A stretch of 64,000 nucleotides of DNA, taken from positions 3,836,001 to 3,900,000 of the forward strand of contig NZ_OX216966.1 in assembly GCF_945605565.1 (NCBI RefSeq), read 5' to 3'. The notes beneath the pieces are model-generated. The model was not told where the DNA came from, ran no database searches, and saw only the letters and a program-made list of their open reading frames with translations. The position numbers were made by a program, and so were the translations under genes. Every line of letters starts with the position of its first letter. Position 1 is the stretch's first letter. This DNA is from Paenibacillus dendritiformis (GTDB lineage: Bacteria > Bacillota > Bacilli > Paenibacillales > Paenibacillaceae). Positions 34,275 through 43,163 of this stretch are shown here, piece by piece.

Positions 34275-34409
34275 TCAAACTTCTTTCTTGGGACGATATC
34301 GTTGGATCTCTCCATCCCTTTTCGAATAATCTAAGTTCGGATAACTAACAAAATCGGGAACGATATTTCTCATTTTCTTCGGTATGTCAGCTTCGCTACG
34401 CTCATTCAC
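34275..34409 (-). CDS. Candidate 44-residue protein coupled to the tautomerase gene
   Basis: A GTG at 34409 overlaps the tautomerase stop codon by four bases (GTGA), with GAGG upstream. It opens a 44-codon frame ending at 34275 and containing MRNIVPDFVSYPNLDYSKR followed by a basic tail. Such an overlap is typical of translationally coupled genes. I do not recognise it. Its sequence is charged and soluble, without membrane segments. It could be chance, or the leftover of a longer gene. Confidence 0.4.
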   Translation of the reverse strand: MNERSEADIPKKMRNIVPDFVSYPNLDYSKRDGEIQRYRPKKEV

Positions 34410-34816
34410 AACTTTTTTTCCTCTTCAACTAATTGTGCTCTTCCTTGACCAAATGACCAGTTTTCAGCAGGTGTCTCAATTAATGTAATAAACACGTCGG
34501 CTGCGGAGATGTGTACATGACGGCGGCAAGCTTCTGAAATGGCTTGATATAACTTCGTTTTCTGAGTTACGGTTCTCCCTGGTCCGCATGTAATGGAGAC
34601 ATGCATGATGTTATCGGTTCTCTTTGCCCCATCCTGTAAGAGATAATACGGATCGTACAAAAATGAATGGGAGGGACAGGGGAAATACATGTGAAAATAA
34701 TCATTTTCCGGAATATTAAAATGCTCAATCAACGCATGATGAATACAGGCGCTTACCTCTTTCACCTCCTCCTGATGCAATAGACCTTCTCGATAATAAA
34801 CATGAACCAACGGCAT
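34406..34816 (-). CDS. Tautomerase family protein
   Basis: A 136-residue tautomerase-superfamily protein. The start MPLVHVYYREG puts Pro directly after the initiator Met, which becomes the catalytic N-terminal proline of the 4-oxalocrotonate tautomerase/MSAD class; AAAGGGAG lies 7 bases before it. It is twice the size of the smallest tautomerases, consistent with a two-repeat form. GRTVTQKTKLYQAIS in the second half is also family-like. Its partner SDR lies downstream and a LysR regulator is divergent, suggesting they degrade or detoxify an unsaturated keto acid. Confidence 0.85.
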   Translation of the reverse strand: MPLVHVYYREGLLHQEEVKEVSACIHHALIEHFNIPENDYFHMYFPCPSHSFLYDPYYLLQDGAKRTDNIMHVSITCGPGRTVTQKTKLYQAISEACRRHVHISAADVFITLIETPAENWSFGQGRAQLVEEEKKL

Positions 34817-34926
34817 ATCGTCACTCCCTTTCATGTGACTTTATTTTACTTCCACTCTTTTGATTTGTATAATTGAAAATTAGTTATATCATTATCGAAA
34901 AATCCGATAGAGATAAGGTGTTACAC

Positions 34927-35802
34927 ATGGAAATCAAGGAGTTAACCACATTTAAAACGATTGTCGAAGAAGGGACCTTTTCCCTTGCGGCAAAAAAATT
35001 AAACTATGCTCAGTCAACCGTAACAACACATATCAAGAAGCTGGAAAAGGAACTTGGATTTCTGCTATTTGAACGAGGGTGGGACGCTCGCTTAACCGAT
35101 GAAGGTGCATTATTTGCAGAGGAAGTAGATAACTTATTAACGCATTGGGATTATTCGATATCTCAAGCGCAGCGTATAAGCAAGGAGGAGACAGGAACCT
35201 TAAAAATAGGGTTATTGGAATCGGCGGCAGAAAAATTAATCCCAACGATCCTGCAATATTTACACAATGAAAAGCCGTATATTCATTGTGATTTTGTCGT
35301 AGGCAACACAGCGCTTCTCTCCCAACTGCTAGAGCAGAATCAAATTGATTTTGCTGTCTGCGGAAATAACAGAAATAATTCTCATGTCCATTTCACTCCA
35401 CTTGGAATGGCGCAAATCGAATTTTTTGTTGATGATCCTCATCATCCCATATTACACAAAGAGTCAGTTGAAATATCTGATATCATTGAATACCCTATTG
35501 TCATTGGAGAAAATCGTTGTTATTACTCTCGATCTGTGAATGCTTTCTTGTCAGAACACAATTTGGTGTTTAAAAGAGTCTACAATTGCAGTGCGCTTCA
35601 TCTCATTCCACGAATGGTTTTCGGGGACGCGATAGGCATTATCCCCAAGGGAACGAGTTTACGGCCAAGTAACATAACCTTTCAGGTGAAGGGATTTGAT
35701 CCCCAAATGCCTATAGGAATCTTAATTTCCTCGAGAAAAAGAAACTATCTGAGTCAGACCAAACAACAAATTATGAAATTGATTCAATCCTCGTTGGAAT
35801 GA
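34927..35802 (+). CDS. LysR family transcriptional regulator
   Basis: A 291-residue LysR regulator. The N-terminal winged helix begins MEIKELTTFKTIVEEGTFSL, with QSTVTTHIKKLEKELG as the recognition part, and the rest is the effector domain. AAGGTG lies before the ATG; a longer in-frame start at 34873 is unlikely. It is divergent from the tautomerase-SDR pair, with 110 bases of AT-rich DNA between them including TATCGAAAAATCCGATA-like dyad sequence, and probably regulates them. It is AT-richer than the main chromosome by eye. Confidence 0.9.
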   Translation: MEIKELTTFKTIVEEGTFSLAAKKLNYAQSTVTTHIKKLEKELGFLLFERGWDARLTDEGALFAEEVDNLLTHWDYSISQAQRISKEETGTLKIGLLESAAEKLIPTILQYLHNEKPYIHCDFVVGNTALLSQLLEQNQIDFAVCGNNRNNSHVHFTPLGMAQIEFFVDDPHHPILHKESVEISDIIEYPIVIGENRCYYSRSVNAFLSEHNLVFKRVYNCSALHLIPRMVFGDAIGIIPKGTSLRPSNITFQVKGFDPQMPIGILISSRKRNYLSQTKQQIMKLIQSSLE

Positions 35803-35862
35803 TAGTCTCTTCCTTCACCGAACATTCCGATAGGGAAATGGGAGCGAAAATCTAAAGCGCAG

Positions 35863-36190
35863 TTCGGCCGTGCCACGCCAATTCCGGAACCGTGGTACAT
35901 TCGTCAGGTAGAGTTCAGCCTGGAAGCCAAGCAATTGGACGTATACGTCAAATTTAGAGAGCGGGCGTTATTTCCATGTGCAAAGTGTGGTGAGCCCAAT
36001 CAACCAGTTCGGGATATCGCTAACCACGACCGTACGTGGCATCATCTCAATTTTTTGAATAGCCGATCAAACTGCTTTCCATTTGTTCGAGTGCTTCAAG
36101 CGCGACTGCTGCGAACCGATACATGTAGGCTGCACGATTGCCCGGTTCCGGCTGGAGTTCTTTCATTGCGCAGCGACTCTCATTCGGCAT
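35863..36190 (+). pseudogene. Fragment of an ISL3-family transposase
   Basis: The reading frame codes PWYIRQVEFSLEAKQLDVYV, then FPCAKCGEPNQPVRD and RTWHHLNF, which is the N-terminal zinc-finger region of ISL3 transposases. It then breaks: a shift of frame near 36060 is needed to follow the next part, and the rest of the gene is missing. Upstream there is no start codon. It is a dead remnant; the 36196-36500 stretch after it has no recognisable gene. Confidence 0.7.
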
Positions 36191-36514
36191 AGCCATTCTG
36201 TCGTGGTAAAGTTGATGAATGATTTCGTCAACCGTAATGCTTGGAAACAGACTGGCTCAATTGGAATGAGTATTCCCCAAAATTTCACATGGAAAATGGG
36301 GGTGCCTCTTCAGTGGGGAGGGGGAAAGACCATTCACAACAACTCCCTGTCTCTATCAAATATGGGTACTTCCCACATTTATAACATCTCAATTTGCTAT
36401 TGACCCGGTCACTTGACTCAATCCTATGGGCTTTCGAAATTTAGGGTAATTTTAAGTGGCAAACATATTGATAATCTCGTTATATTCCTTAATAGTGAGA
36501 ATGAAACAATTGAT

Positions 36515-36543
36515 TTGTGAATAAACATTAAAAATGGTAAAAT
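36515..36543 (+). promoter_or_regulatory. Sigma-A-type promoter before the small membrane protein
   Basis: TTGTGA (36515-36520), 17 bases, TAAAAT (36538-36543). It lies 62 bases upstream of the start codon. Confidence 0.5.
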
Positions 36544-36604
36544 TAACTTTGTTTGAAAAACGGCCGACATCTGTTTGAGGAAAATTATTTAAGGGGGGAG
36601 AAAG

Positions 36605-36847
36605 TTGGATAAAAATAAAGATATTATCTTAAAAATACTTTCTATAATATGCGTGTTAGTAGGTGCTTATTTTTTATTAAATAGCACAAGAATGGGCGAT
36701 GATCAAGCAAGTAAGTTTGTAAAGAGTATGGGAGGGAGTGTAGATACTGAAAATTTGCTGGCTCATTTTAATGCGTATACAGGAACCTATCGTATATTTG
36801 GTGGTGTACTGTTAAGTATAGGATTAATTCGTCTCTTGAAAAAATAA
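36605..36847 (+). CDS. Small two-helix membrane protein, function unknown
   Basis: An 80-residue protein with a TTG start and a strong AAGGGGGGAGA ribosome site a few bases upstream. Two hydrophobic segments are visible: IILKILSIICVLVGAYFLL (about residues 8-26) and FGGVLLSIGLIRLL (about 64-78), with a soluble loop of about 35 residues between them. The C terminus is LLKK. I do not recognise the family. It stands alone between two decayed transposases in the AT-rich island, with a promoter at 36515. Confidence 0.65.
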   Translation: MDKNKDIILKILSIICVLVGAYFLLNSTRMGDDQASKFVKSMGGSVDTENLLAHFNAYTGTYRIFGGVLLSIGLIRLLKK

Positions 36848-36912
36848 TGATAGGCTGTCCCTGTAGTTTCTAATATGCTTCCCTTATAAAACCTGTGTAA
36901 GGGGAGTTTTTT

Positions 36913-37829
36913 ATGGCTAATAAAAAATATGATGCGTCCTTGCGAAATTGGTGTTAAGGTTGCAGCCAAGAAATACGGTAGCAGCAAAACGACTTTGGTG
37001 AAATGGCGTCCTCGTTACAGGGTGTATGGTTATGAGGGGTTAGAAAAACGAAACCATAATCGAAGTTATAGTGCTGAGCTTAAGCTTCAAGCGATGAGGA
37101 ATACATAGAGTGAGAGTTATCTCAATATGCAGAGCAGACGTATGTCATGATGCCATTTATGTGAAAGTCGAGCGAACCTTCGATACCGTCAATAAACATT
37201 GCAGATGCGCCGCCAAACGGGAAAACGATTAACCAAAAGCGCGTGTACCGGCTGATGAAGATACAAGGAATTCAATCCGTCATCCAGAGGAAGAAAAAGA
37301 AATATGCGAAATCTACACCAGAGAGGCGGCTGAGAACGTGCTGATCCGCAAATCACCGCAGATGCGCCAAATGAAAAAATAGTTACGGATGTGACGGAAT
37401 TCCAGTACAGCAATGGCTAACAAGCGTATTTAAGCGCTATTCTTGACCTTCATGATAAATCCATCGTCTCCTATGTATTCGGGCGTTCCAATAAGAATCC
37501 TCTTGTATTTTAGACGTTAAAAGGGGCCTTGCAAGAAGCGCCAGGAAGCAAGCCGCGACCGGGGGTTCCAATATGCCTCCCTGGACTTCAAGAAGCTCTT
37601 GGACAACAACGCTCTGCGTATGTCCCGTGTTGGACGATGCATCGATAACGGTCCAATGGAATCTTTCTGGGGAACTCAAATTTTGTGAGAAATATTATTT
37701 ACACACCTACTATACCTTTGAGGAGCTCGAAAGGGATATTCAGGGCTCATCTACTATTACAATTACGAACGTTTACAAACAAAACTAAACGGCTTCAGTC
37801 CGATGGAATTCAGGACCAAAGCCGCTTAA
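36913..37829 (+). pseudogene. Decayed IS3-family (IS150-like) element
   Basis: OrfA-like pieces (GVKVAAKKYGSSKTTLVKW, then GYEGLEKRNHNRSYS) are followed by OrfB-like pieces in changing frames: TINQKRVYRLMKIQGIQS, LHDKSIVSYVFGRSN, FQYASLDFKKLL, MSRVGRCIDNGPMESFWGT and finally LNGFSPMEFRTKAA near 37829. Stops and frame changes interrupt it in several places and the DDE core is incomplete, so it cannot make a transposase. It is a different type from the intact IS at 22903. Confidence 0.8.
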
Positions 37830-37888
37830 TTAATGATTATTTTTTGTACTGTCTACTTGACGGGGGGAAGTTCATTCACGGGACATCT

Positions 37889-38590
37889 TTAATAAATTAC
37901 AACGGAAAAACAAACACCTGTTGGTTTCTGAGCCCACCCGTAACCTTCATAAGAGTCAGAGAATATGCCTTTTTTGTATATATCATACTGCCAGACATAA
38001 ACTACCGGAAACGCTTTAACACTTGCCCTTTTTCCAAATGGTACCTCTACGTTTTGTGAATCTGAAACTGCATAAGAATGAGTTACATTGAAACTAACTG
38101 ATGCGTTTATAATCTCGGCAGATACGGAAACGGCTCCCCCATACGAGGCTTGTACGCTTTGAGACACACTCATTGTTCCACCTGGATAATCATAGTAGGA
38201 ATGTTTAAGTAGTTCTGAATCGCATGCTTCTCTGGGACCTTCAAGGTTTTTTATATAAAGATCCCCTATCCAAAGAGGTTGATTTGTTGGTGTGGATTGA
38301 TCAGCAATCTCGGTGACAGGGCTAATATGAAGAATTTCCGCATCTGGTGAGGGGAGAGTGATTCCAAATTTCTTTGCGTATTCTTCGACATCACTAACTT
38401 TAGTTATTTTCTTTACAATTTTACCACTTTCATCTTTTTGATAACTAACCTCGCCTCTGATGTCTTCGCATGCAACAGTTGATTTTGGAGATGCAGAGTG
38501 AATTTTTGCATTAGCGGAAACTGAAGTAGAAAAAACTAATAACAGTGAAAAAAACGCGACCAAACCGGTGATAAACTTCTTTTTCAACAA
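37889..38590 (-). CDS. Secreted beta-rich protein, function unknown
   Basis: A 233-residue protein with a clear signal peptide (KKKFITGLVAFFSLLLVFST, cleavage after SVSANA). The start is taken as the TTG eight bases after AAGGAGG; an ATG two codons before is also possible. The N-terminal half is charged. The second half has a strongly alternating Ser/Thr-rich beta pattern (MSVSQSVQASYGGAVSVS, then ASVSFNVTHSYAVSDS and VEVPFGKRASVKAFPVVYVW), which resembles beta-hairpin regions of aerolysin/ETX-MTX2-like pore formers. That likeness is visual only. Three cysteines lie in the mature chain. It is surrounded by decayed transposases. Confidence 0.75.
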   Translation of the reverse strand: MLKKKFITGLVAFFSLLLVFSTSVSANAKIHSASPKSTVACEDIRGEVSYQKDESGKIVKKITKVSDVEEYAKKFGITLPSPDAEILHISPVTEIADQSTPTNQPLWIGDLYIKNLEGPREACDSELLKHSYYDYPGGTMSVSQSVQASYGGAVSVSAEIINASVSFNVTHSYAVSDSQNVEVPFGKRASVKAFPVVYVWQYDIYKKGIFSDSYEGYGWAQKPTGVCFSVVIY

Positions 38591-38697
38591 CCACATTACC
38601 TCCTTGTAATTACGAATTTATGCACAAATTATTTGTACACGTATACATTATTCTGCAAAACATTATAATTCCTTCCAGAAATATGAATTTTTGAAAA

Positions 38698-39036
38698 TAA
38701 TTTTTGGCTGGTTCACCAGCACCTATGGCGGCAAAGCCTATGAAGAGAGCGGCGCGAACCCGTGGGATCTGACGGATGAACAGATCAAGTTCTTGACGGA
38801 GGATCATGTGCGGCACATCCTGGTCACCTCGGTAGAGAGCCCCGTGACGTCGGCCCGATGGAGCAATGCGGTACAGGCCTTCGCGGAAGGCACGGGGTTG
38901 GGCATTCCGGCCAACAACAGCTCCGATCCGCCCACAGCTCCGATTACAGCTCTGAATTCAATGACGGGGCAGGGGGCGCCATCTCGAAGTGGCCCGGCCT
39001 GTCCGCACCCGGTTCCAGATGCGGACAGACCGTATA
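38698..39036 (+). pseudogene. Truncated, internally deleted copy of the second GH3 gene
   Basis: 38700-38988 follows 31310-31604 of the GH3 gene closely, for example the run encoding KAYEESGANPWDLTDEQIKF. From 38986 it continues with sequence like 33346-33405, which lies downstream of the GH3 gene, so about 1.7 kb is missing. The junction is at GTGGCC, shared by both sites. A two-base loss near 38933 shifts the frame. The 5' end is cut. Because the copies differ at scattered bases, the duplication is not recent. Confidence 0.85.
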
Positions 39037-39100
39037 AAAAAAGGTATTGTCAAATCGAACGGAACTGGTTATTATTAACTCATATTCATTCACGGCCTAT

Positions 39101-39122
39101 AAAGTTAAAGCCCTTTAACTTT
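39101..39122. promoter_or_regulatory. Perfect palindromic operator upstream of the sugar ABC operon
   Basis: AAAGTTAAAG, two bases, CTTTAACTTT: perfect ten-base arms. This is typical of a LacI/GntR-type regulator site. A second, imperfect copy lies 125 bases downstream. Confidence 0.65.
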
Positions 39123-39225
39123 TGATAGAGAGCTTCGTAAGCGTGTTCATTGAGATGTTATCGATGGATAAGACCCATGCTTGGGTGAGGAGAATGAACT
39201 GCGGAGAAGAGGGCTGTTTTTCATC

Positions 39226-39247
39226 AAAGTTAAAGCGTTTTAATTTA
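39226..39247. promoter_or_regulatory. Second copy of the palindromic operator
   Basis: AAAGTTAAAG, CG, then TTTTAATTTA: same left half as the site at 39101, with a degenerate right half. It lies 54 bases before the first permease start, so binding would block transcription. Two spaced sites suggest DNA looping. Confidence 0.6.
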
Positions 39248-39300
39248 ATGAGGCTTGTGAGGCACCTATGACTACATAAAAAGGGGGAGGGGTTGTGAGG

Positions 39301-40191
39301 ATGAAGCTATCTGAGTCCAAGCGCGACAATATGTATTTCTACTTATTTATTTCGCCGTGGCTGATCGGATTTATCGTCTTTGCGTTATACCCGATTCTGG
39401 CGTCACTGTATTACAGCTTCACGGATTATGACATTATCAGCAGCCCGCATTTTATCGGTCTCGACAATTACAAAGAGCTGTTCGAGGATGAATTGTTCTA
39501 TAAATCGATTGTCGTCACGCTGAAGTACACCTTGATTAGCGTTCCGTTAGGGCTGTTTTTATCGTTGATCTTCGCGATGCTCATCAATATGAAAATCCCT
39601 GCGCGCGGTTTTTTCCGCACCGCGATGTACTTCCCGAGCATGGTATCCGGCGTGTCGATGTCGCTGCTCTGGTTCTGGATTTTCAATCCGGAGGTAGGGG
39701 TATTCAACTATATTCTGTCCTGGTTCGGGGTGAAGGGACCGGCATGGTTCCTCGATGAGAACTTTGCCATCTGGGCGTTAATCATCATGACCTTCTGGGG
39801 CGTAGGCGCGGGGATGATCATTTTCCTGGCCGGCTTGCAGGGCGTACCGAGCAGCCTGCTCGAAGCGGCGAAGCTGGATGGCGCGGGCCGCTGGAAAACG
39901 TTCTGGAATGTTACGTTCCCGATGATTTCACCAGTATTTTTATTCCAGCTGATTATGTCCGTCATTGAATCATTCCAAGTCTTCACCCAGGCCTATGTCA
40001 TGACCCAAGGCGGCCCGAATTATTCCACCCGCTTCTATGTCTACAACGTGTATGTAAGCGCGTTCAAAGACTTCCGGCTCGGATATGCATCGGCGATGGC
40101 CTGGCTGCTGCTGCTTGCGATTCTCATCATTACGGTCATCATTATGAAATCATCGAATCGATTTGTCTACTATGAAGGAGGGCGGGAATAA
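39301..40191 (+). CDS. Carbohydrate ABC transporter permease (MalF/LacF type)
   Basis: A 296-residue inner-membrane permease of a sugar importer, with six hydrophobic segments. The EAA loop motif SSLLEAAKLDGAGRWKTFWN, which docks on the ATPase, is near residue 195-215. AAGGGGGAGG lies upstream; a GTG two codons earlier (39295) is an alternative start. It is the first gene of a three-gene unit with a second permease and a binding protein. No ATPase gene is in the cluster, so a shared MsmX-type ATPase is probably used, as in other Bacilli. The sugar is unknown. Confidence 0.93.
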   Translation: MKLSESKRDNMYFYLFISPWLIGFIVFALYPILASLYYSFTDYDIISSPHFIGLDNYKELFEDELFYKSIVVTLKYTLISVPLGLFLSLIFAMLINMKIPARGFFRTAMYFPSMVSGVSMSLLWFWIFNPEVGVFNYILSWFGVKGPAWFLDENFAIWALIIMTFWGVGAGMIIFLAGLQGVPSSLLEAAKLDGAGRWKTFWNVTFPMISPVFLFQLIMSVIESFQVFTQAYVMTQGGPNYSTRFYVYNVYVSAFKDFRLGYASAMAWLLLLAILIITVIIMKSSNRFVYYEGGRE

Positions 40192-41075
40192 TGAGCGACA
40201 TTGCGATGGATGCGAATCCGAAGCTTATCGGGGTTCGCAAGAAAAGAATGACCCTGGGCGAGATTTTCGCCTTCATTTTATTGATTGCCATTACGGTGAC
40301 GATGCTGTTCCCGCTCGTGTTCATGGTATCGACGGCATTGAAAACATCGAAGGAAATGCTGCAATTTCCGCCGACCATTATACCGCATACGTTGGCTTGG
40401 GATAATTTCAAGACGCTGTTCACCGACAACGAAATCAAGTTCGGAATTTTATACAAGAACAGCCTCATCATTGCCGGATTCTCGGTGTTCGGCACGGTTC
40501 TCTCTTCCTCCCTGGTGGCCTACGGATTTTCCAGATTCCGGGCGAGAGGCAAAAAGCTGATGTTCATGCTGATGATCTCGACGATGATGCTGCCTTATCC
40601 GGCCGTTATGATTCCGCAATTTTTGCTCTTTTCCAAGCTGGGGTGGATGAATACCTTTTTGCCGCTCATCGTGCCGACGTTTTTCGGTTCTGCTTATCAG
40701 ATCTTTTTGCTGAGACAGTTTTTCATGTCGCTGCCGAATGAATTATATGACTCCGGTAAAATCGACGGCTGCGGCGAATTTCGGATGTTCTGGAAAATCG
40801 CGCTCCCGCTGTCCGGTCCGGCCTTGGCTACCGTAGCGATCTTTACGTTCATTTGGACATGGAACGATCTGCTGGGACCGGTCTTGTACTTGAGCTCGCA
40901 AGATAAATTCACATTGCCGGTCGGTCTGGCGGCGATGATGTCCTCCAAGTTCCGGATTGCCCCTTACAACTTGTTAATGTGCGCATCGATTATGACCACC
41001 TTGCCGGTCGTCGCGATCTTCGCCGTCGCGCAGAAGCGCTTCACAGAGGGGATTGTTCTTACAGGTATTAAGTAA
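40191..41075 (+). CDS. Carbohydrate ABC transporter permease (MalG/LacG type)
   Basis: The partner permease, 294 residues, with six hydrophobic segments and the EAA loop motif LPNELYDSGKIDGCGEFRMF around residues 180-200. The ATG shares its first base with the stop of the first permease (TAATG), so the two are translationally coupled. Both form the channel in the cytoplasmic membrane. The C-terminal QKRFTEGIVLTGIK is typical of MalG-type subunits. Confidence 0.94.
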   Translation: MSDIAMDANPKLIGVRKKRMTLGEIFAFILLIAITVTMLFPLVFMVSTALKTSKEMLQFPPTIIPHTLAWDNFKTLFTDNEIKFGILYKNSLIIAGFSVFGTVLSSSLVAYGFSRFRARGKKLMFMLMISTMMLPYPAVMIPQFLLFSKLGWMNTFLPLIVPTFFGSAYQIFLLRQFFMSLPNELYDSGKIDGCGEFRMFWKIALPLSGPALATVAIFTFIWTWNDLLGPVLYLSSQDKFTLPVGLAAMMSSKFRIAPYNLLMCASIMTTLPVVAIFAVAQKRFTEGIVLTGIK

Positions 41076-41134
41076 TTGATTCCGCGCTCCGCCCTCAATT
41101 ACTTGATATACATAAATACGTTTAAGGGGGATGT

Positions 41135-42490
41135 ATGGAAATGAAGCAAGGCAACAAAAAGTGGTTCATGCTGCTGAGTCTCACCCTCGCTGTCGCGATG
41201 CTCTTGTCCGCTTGCGGCGGAGGAGAAGGGGATAACGGCTCGGGACCGGTGACGATTACGTATTACACCATTGACTCTCCGGACCGGACGTATGTCGAGA
41301 AGCTGATTCCGGACTTCGAAAGCAAGCATCCGAATATTAAAGTCAAAGTAGAAAAAGCGCCTTATGAGCAATTCGATTCCAAATTGCAGGCGAATATTGC
41401 GGCCAAAAACGCGCCCGATGTGACGTCTCATTTCGGCTACGGCGGCTTCGCCGAGTATTATAATAAAGATTTGCTCATGGATTTAACCGACATCATGAAG
41501 GAAGACAACTTCAACCCGGGCGATTACGGCATCAAAGAAGAGCTGATGGACATTTACAAGGTGCAGGGCAAAACATACGGCATTCCATTCAGCAACTATG
41601 TAACGATACTACTCTATAATAAAGACCTGTTCGATAAAGCAGGCGTGCCGTATCCTCCTTCGGACTATGAGGATTCGAGCTGGACGTTCGACAAAATGGT
41701 CGATCTGGCCGAGAAGCTGACGATTCGCGACGATGATATTGAGAAAGCGCAGTATGGCGTAGACTTCAACTGGGGCGAGCTGGATATGAGACCGGCCTAC
41801 TTCGGGGCCAAAGTCTATTCCGATGATACGTGGACGAACGGCGGCAAGCCAAGCGAGACGCACTTCGATTCGCCGGAAGCGATTGCCGCGTATAAAAAAT
41901 GGATCGGACTTATCTGGGATAAGCAGGTCTCTCCGTCTCCGGCCTGGTCCAAGTCCGTGGCAGGTCAATTCGGGGATCCGTTCCTGTCCGGCAAGATCGG
42001 CATGTCCGTGGGCGGTTCCTGGAATTTGGCGAGCCAGGACCAATTCAACTTCAAGGTCGGCGTCGCTGCCGTTCCGTTCGGCGGCAATGAGAAGGAACGA
42101 AGCGTACTGTATGTTGACCCGCTATTTGTGCTGAAAGACTCCAAGCATCCGAAGGAAGCGTATGAATTCATTAAATTTATGATCTCCAAGGACGTGCAGG
42201 AAAAATCGATCGAATTGAGCGGCGGCACGCCTCCGATCAATGAGCAGGCGAAGGAAAAATACTATAACAGCTTCGAAGGCGTAGATCCGGCCGTTATTAA
42301 AAACGTATATGACGGAGCCAACAAATATGGCGTGGAATCCTTCAACCACCTGGTCGCGAACTACTCGCAGATTAATGAATTGTTCATTAACGAGTTCGCC
42401 GCCGCCCAGAACAACACCAAAACCGTGGAAGAAGTGATGCCGGAGATTCAGAAAAAATTAGATAAGCTGTTGGAACGGGTAAATCGATAA
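41135..42490 (+). CDS. Sugar ABC transporter substrate-binding lipoprotein
   Basis: A 451-residue extracellular solute-binding protein of family 1. The lipoprotein signal ends in MLLSACGGGEG, where the Cys receives the lipid anchor after cleavage. The mature part (VTITYYTIDSPDRTYVEKL onward) has the two-lobed sugar-binding fold. AAGGGGG lies 5 bases before the ATG at 41135; an in-frame ATG two codons later is an alternative. It lies 59 bases after the permease genes and captures the sugar for them. A strong terminator follows. Confidence 0.94.
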   Translation: MEMKQGNKKWFMLLSLTLAVAMLLSACGGGEGDNGSGPVTITYYTIDSPDRTYVEKLIPDFESKHPNIKVKVEKAPYEQFDSKLQANIAAKNAPDVTSHFGYGGFAEYYNKDLLMDLTDIMKEDNFNPGDYGIKEELMDIYKVQGKTYGIPFSNYVTILLYNKDLFDKAGVPYPPSDYEDSSWTFDKMVDLAEKLTIRDDDIEKAQYGVDFNWGELDMRPAYFGAKVYSDDTWTNGGKPSETHFDSPEAIAAYKKWIGLIWDKQVSPSPAWSKSVAGQFGDPFLSGKIGMSVGGSWNLASQDQFNFKVGVAAVPFGGNEKERSVLYVDPLFVLKDSKHPKEAYEFIKFMISKDVQEKSIELSGGTPPINEQAKEKYYNSFEGVDPAVIKNVYDGANKYGVESFNHLVANYSQINELFINEFAAAQNNTKTVEEVMPEIQKKLDKLLERVNR

Positions 42491-42534
42491 GTTGATGATA
42501 GGGAAAATGTTAAGATCAGTTTAACGAGAAATAT

Positions 42535-42564
42535 GGACGGCATCGACAGCGATGCCGTCCTTTT
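42535..42564. terminator. Terminator of the sugar ABC operon
   Basis: GGACGGCATCG, loop ACAG, CGATGCCGTCC: perfect eleven-pair stem followed by TTTT. It also lies at the end of the convergent VOC gene. Confidence 0.92.
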
Positions 42565-42585
42565 GCATTTTTTGCATGCAACTCG

Positions 42586-43047
42586 TTACCAGTCTGCCTG
42601 CCGGCCATGCGCCGTTTCCCATTCATCCCAGGGCACGACGCCCAATTCCGGCTGCGGCTCATCGGGCAGCATGGTTATGAATTCCAGGGAATGCCCGTCT
42701 GGATCGGCAAAGTATATCGACACGGCGGGCATCCATGCGAAGACAAAGGGGCGTTCCGTACCATCATTCAAGAAGTTCCGCACAGGAAGTCCGCGCTCTT
42801 TTAAAAACGGAACTGCATGCTTCATATGTTCGATCGTGGTGTGAAAGGCAAAGTGCTGTCGAATAACTTGGGCAGGTTCTTTTTCCCATATGCCGAGCAT
42901 TGCTTTACCTCTGTGTCCAATCCAATAGAATCTTACTCGCCGCTTGTCCTGATAGGCAAATTCCAGTCCAAGCGTGTTCTCGTAAAATTCGGCCGATCGT
43001 TCCAGATTGGTCACATGGATATGTGTCTCAAACAGACCTTGGATCAA
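42586..43047 (-). CDS. VOC family protein (glyoxalase/bleomycin resistance fold)
   Basis: A 153-residue protein with the start MIQGLFETHIHVTNLERS at a TTG codon, 8 bases after AAGGAGG; a longer frame to 43107 lacks a ribosome site. The two beta-alpha-beta-beta-beta modules of the vicinal oxygen chelate fold are visible, with metal-binding candidates His (THIHVTN, AFHTTIEH) and Glu in DPDGHSLEFI. The family includes glyoxalases, dioxygenases and antibiotic-binding proteins; the role here is unknown. Convergent with the sugar ABC operon. Confidence 0.88.
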   Translation of the reverse strand: MIQGLFETHIHVTNLERSAEFYENTLGLEFAYQDKRRVRFYWIGHRGKAMLGIWEKEPAQVIRQHFAFHTTIEHMKHAVPFLKERGLPVRNFLNDGTERPFVFAWMPAVSIYFADPDGHSLEFITMLPDEPQPELGVVPWDEWETAHGRQADW

Positions 43048-43163
43048 AGCATTCACCTCCTTATTGGAAAGTATATTCCAACTTGACGAAAAGGAAAAAC
43101 ACAACATTTCGGGAATAGGTATAGATGGATGTCAATATTGCCGCGGCTAAGGGGGAGAGGGGC

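Noticed and set aside
36083..36403. A 106-codon plus-strand frame following the ISL3 remnant
   Set aside because: Its first part is the frameshifted continuation of the dead transposase and the rest matches nothing; it is not a gene.
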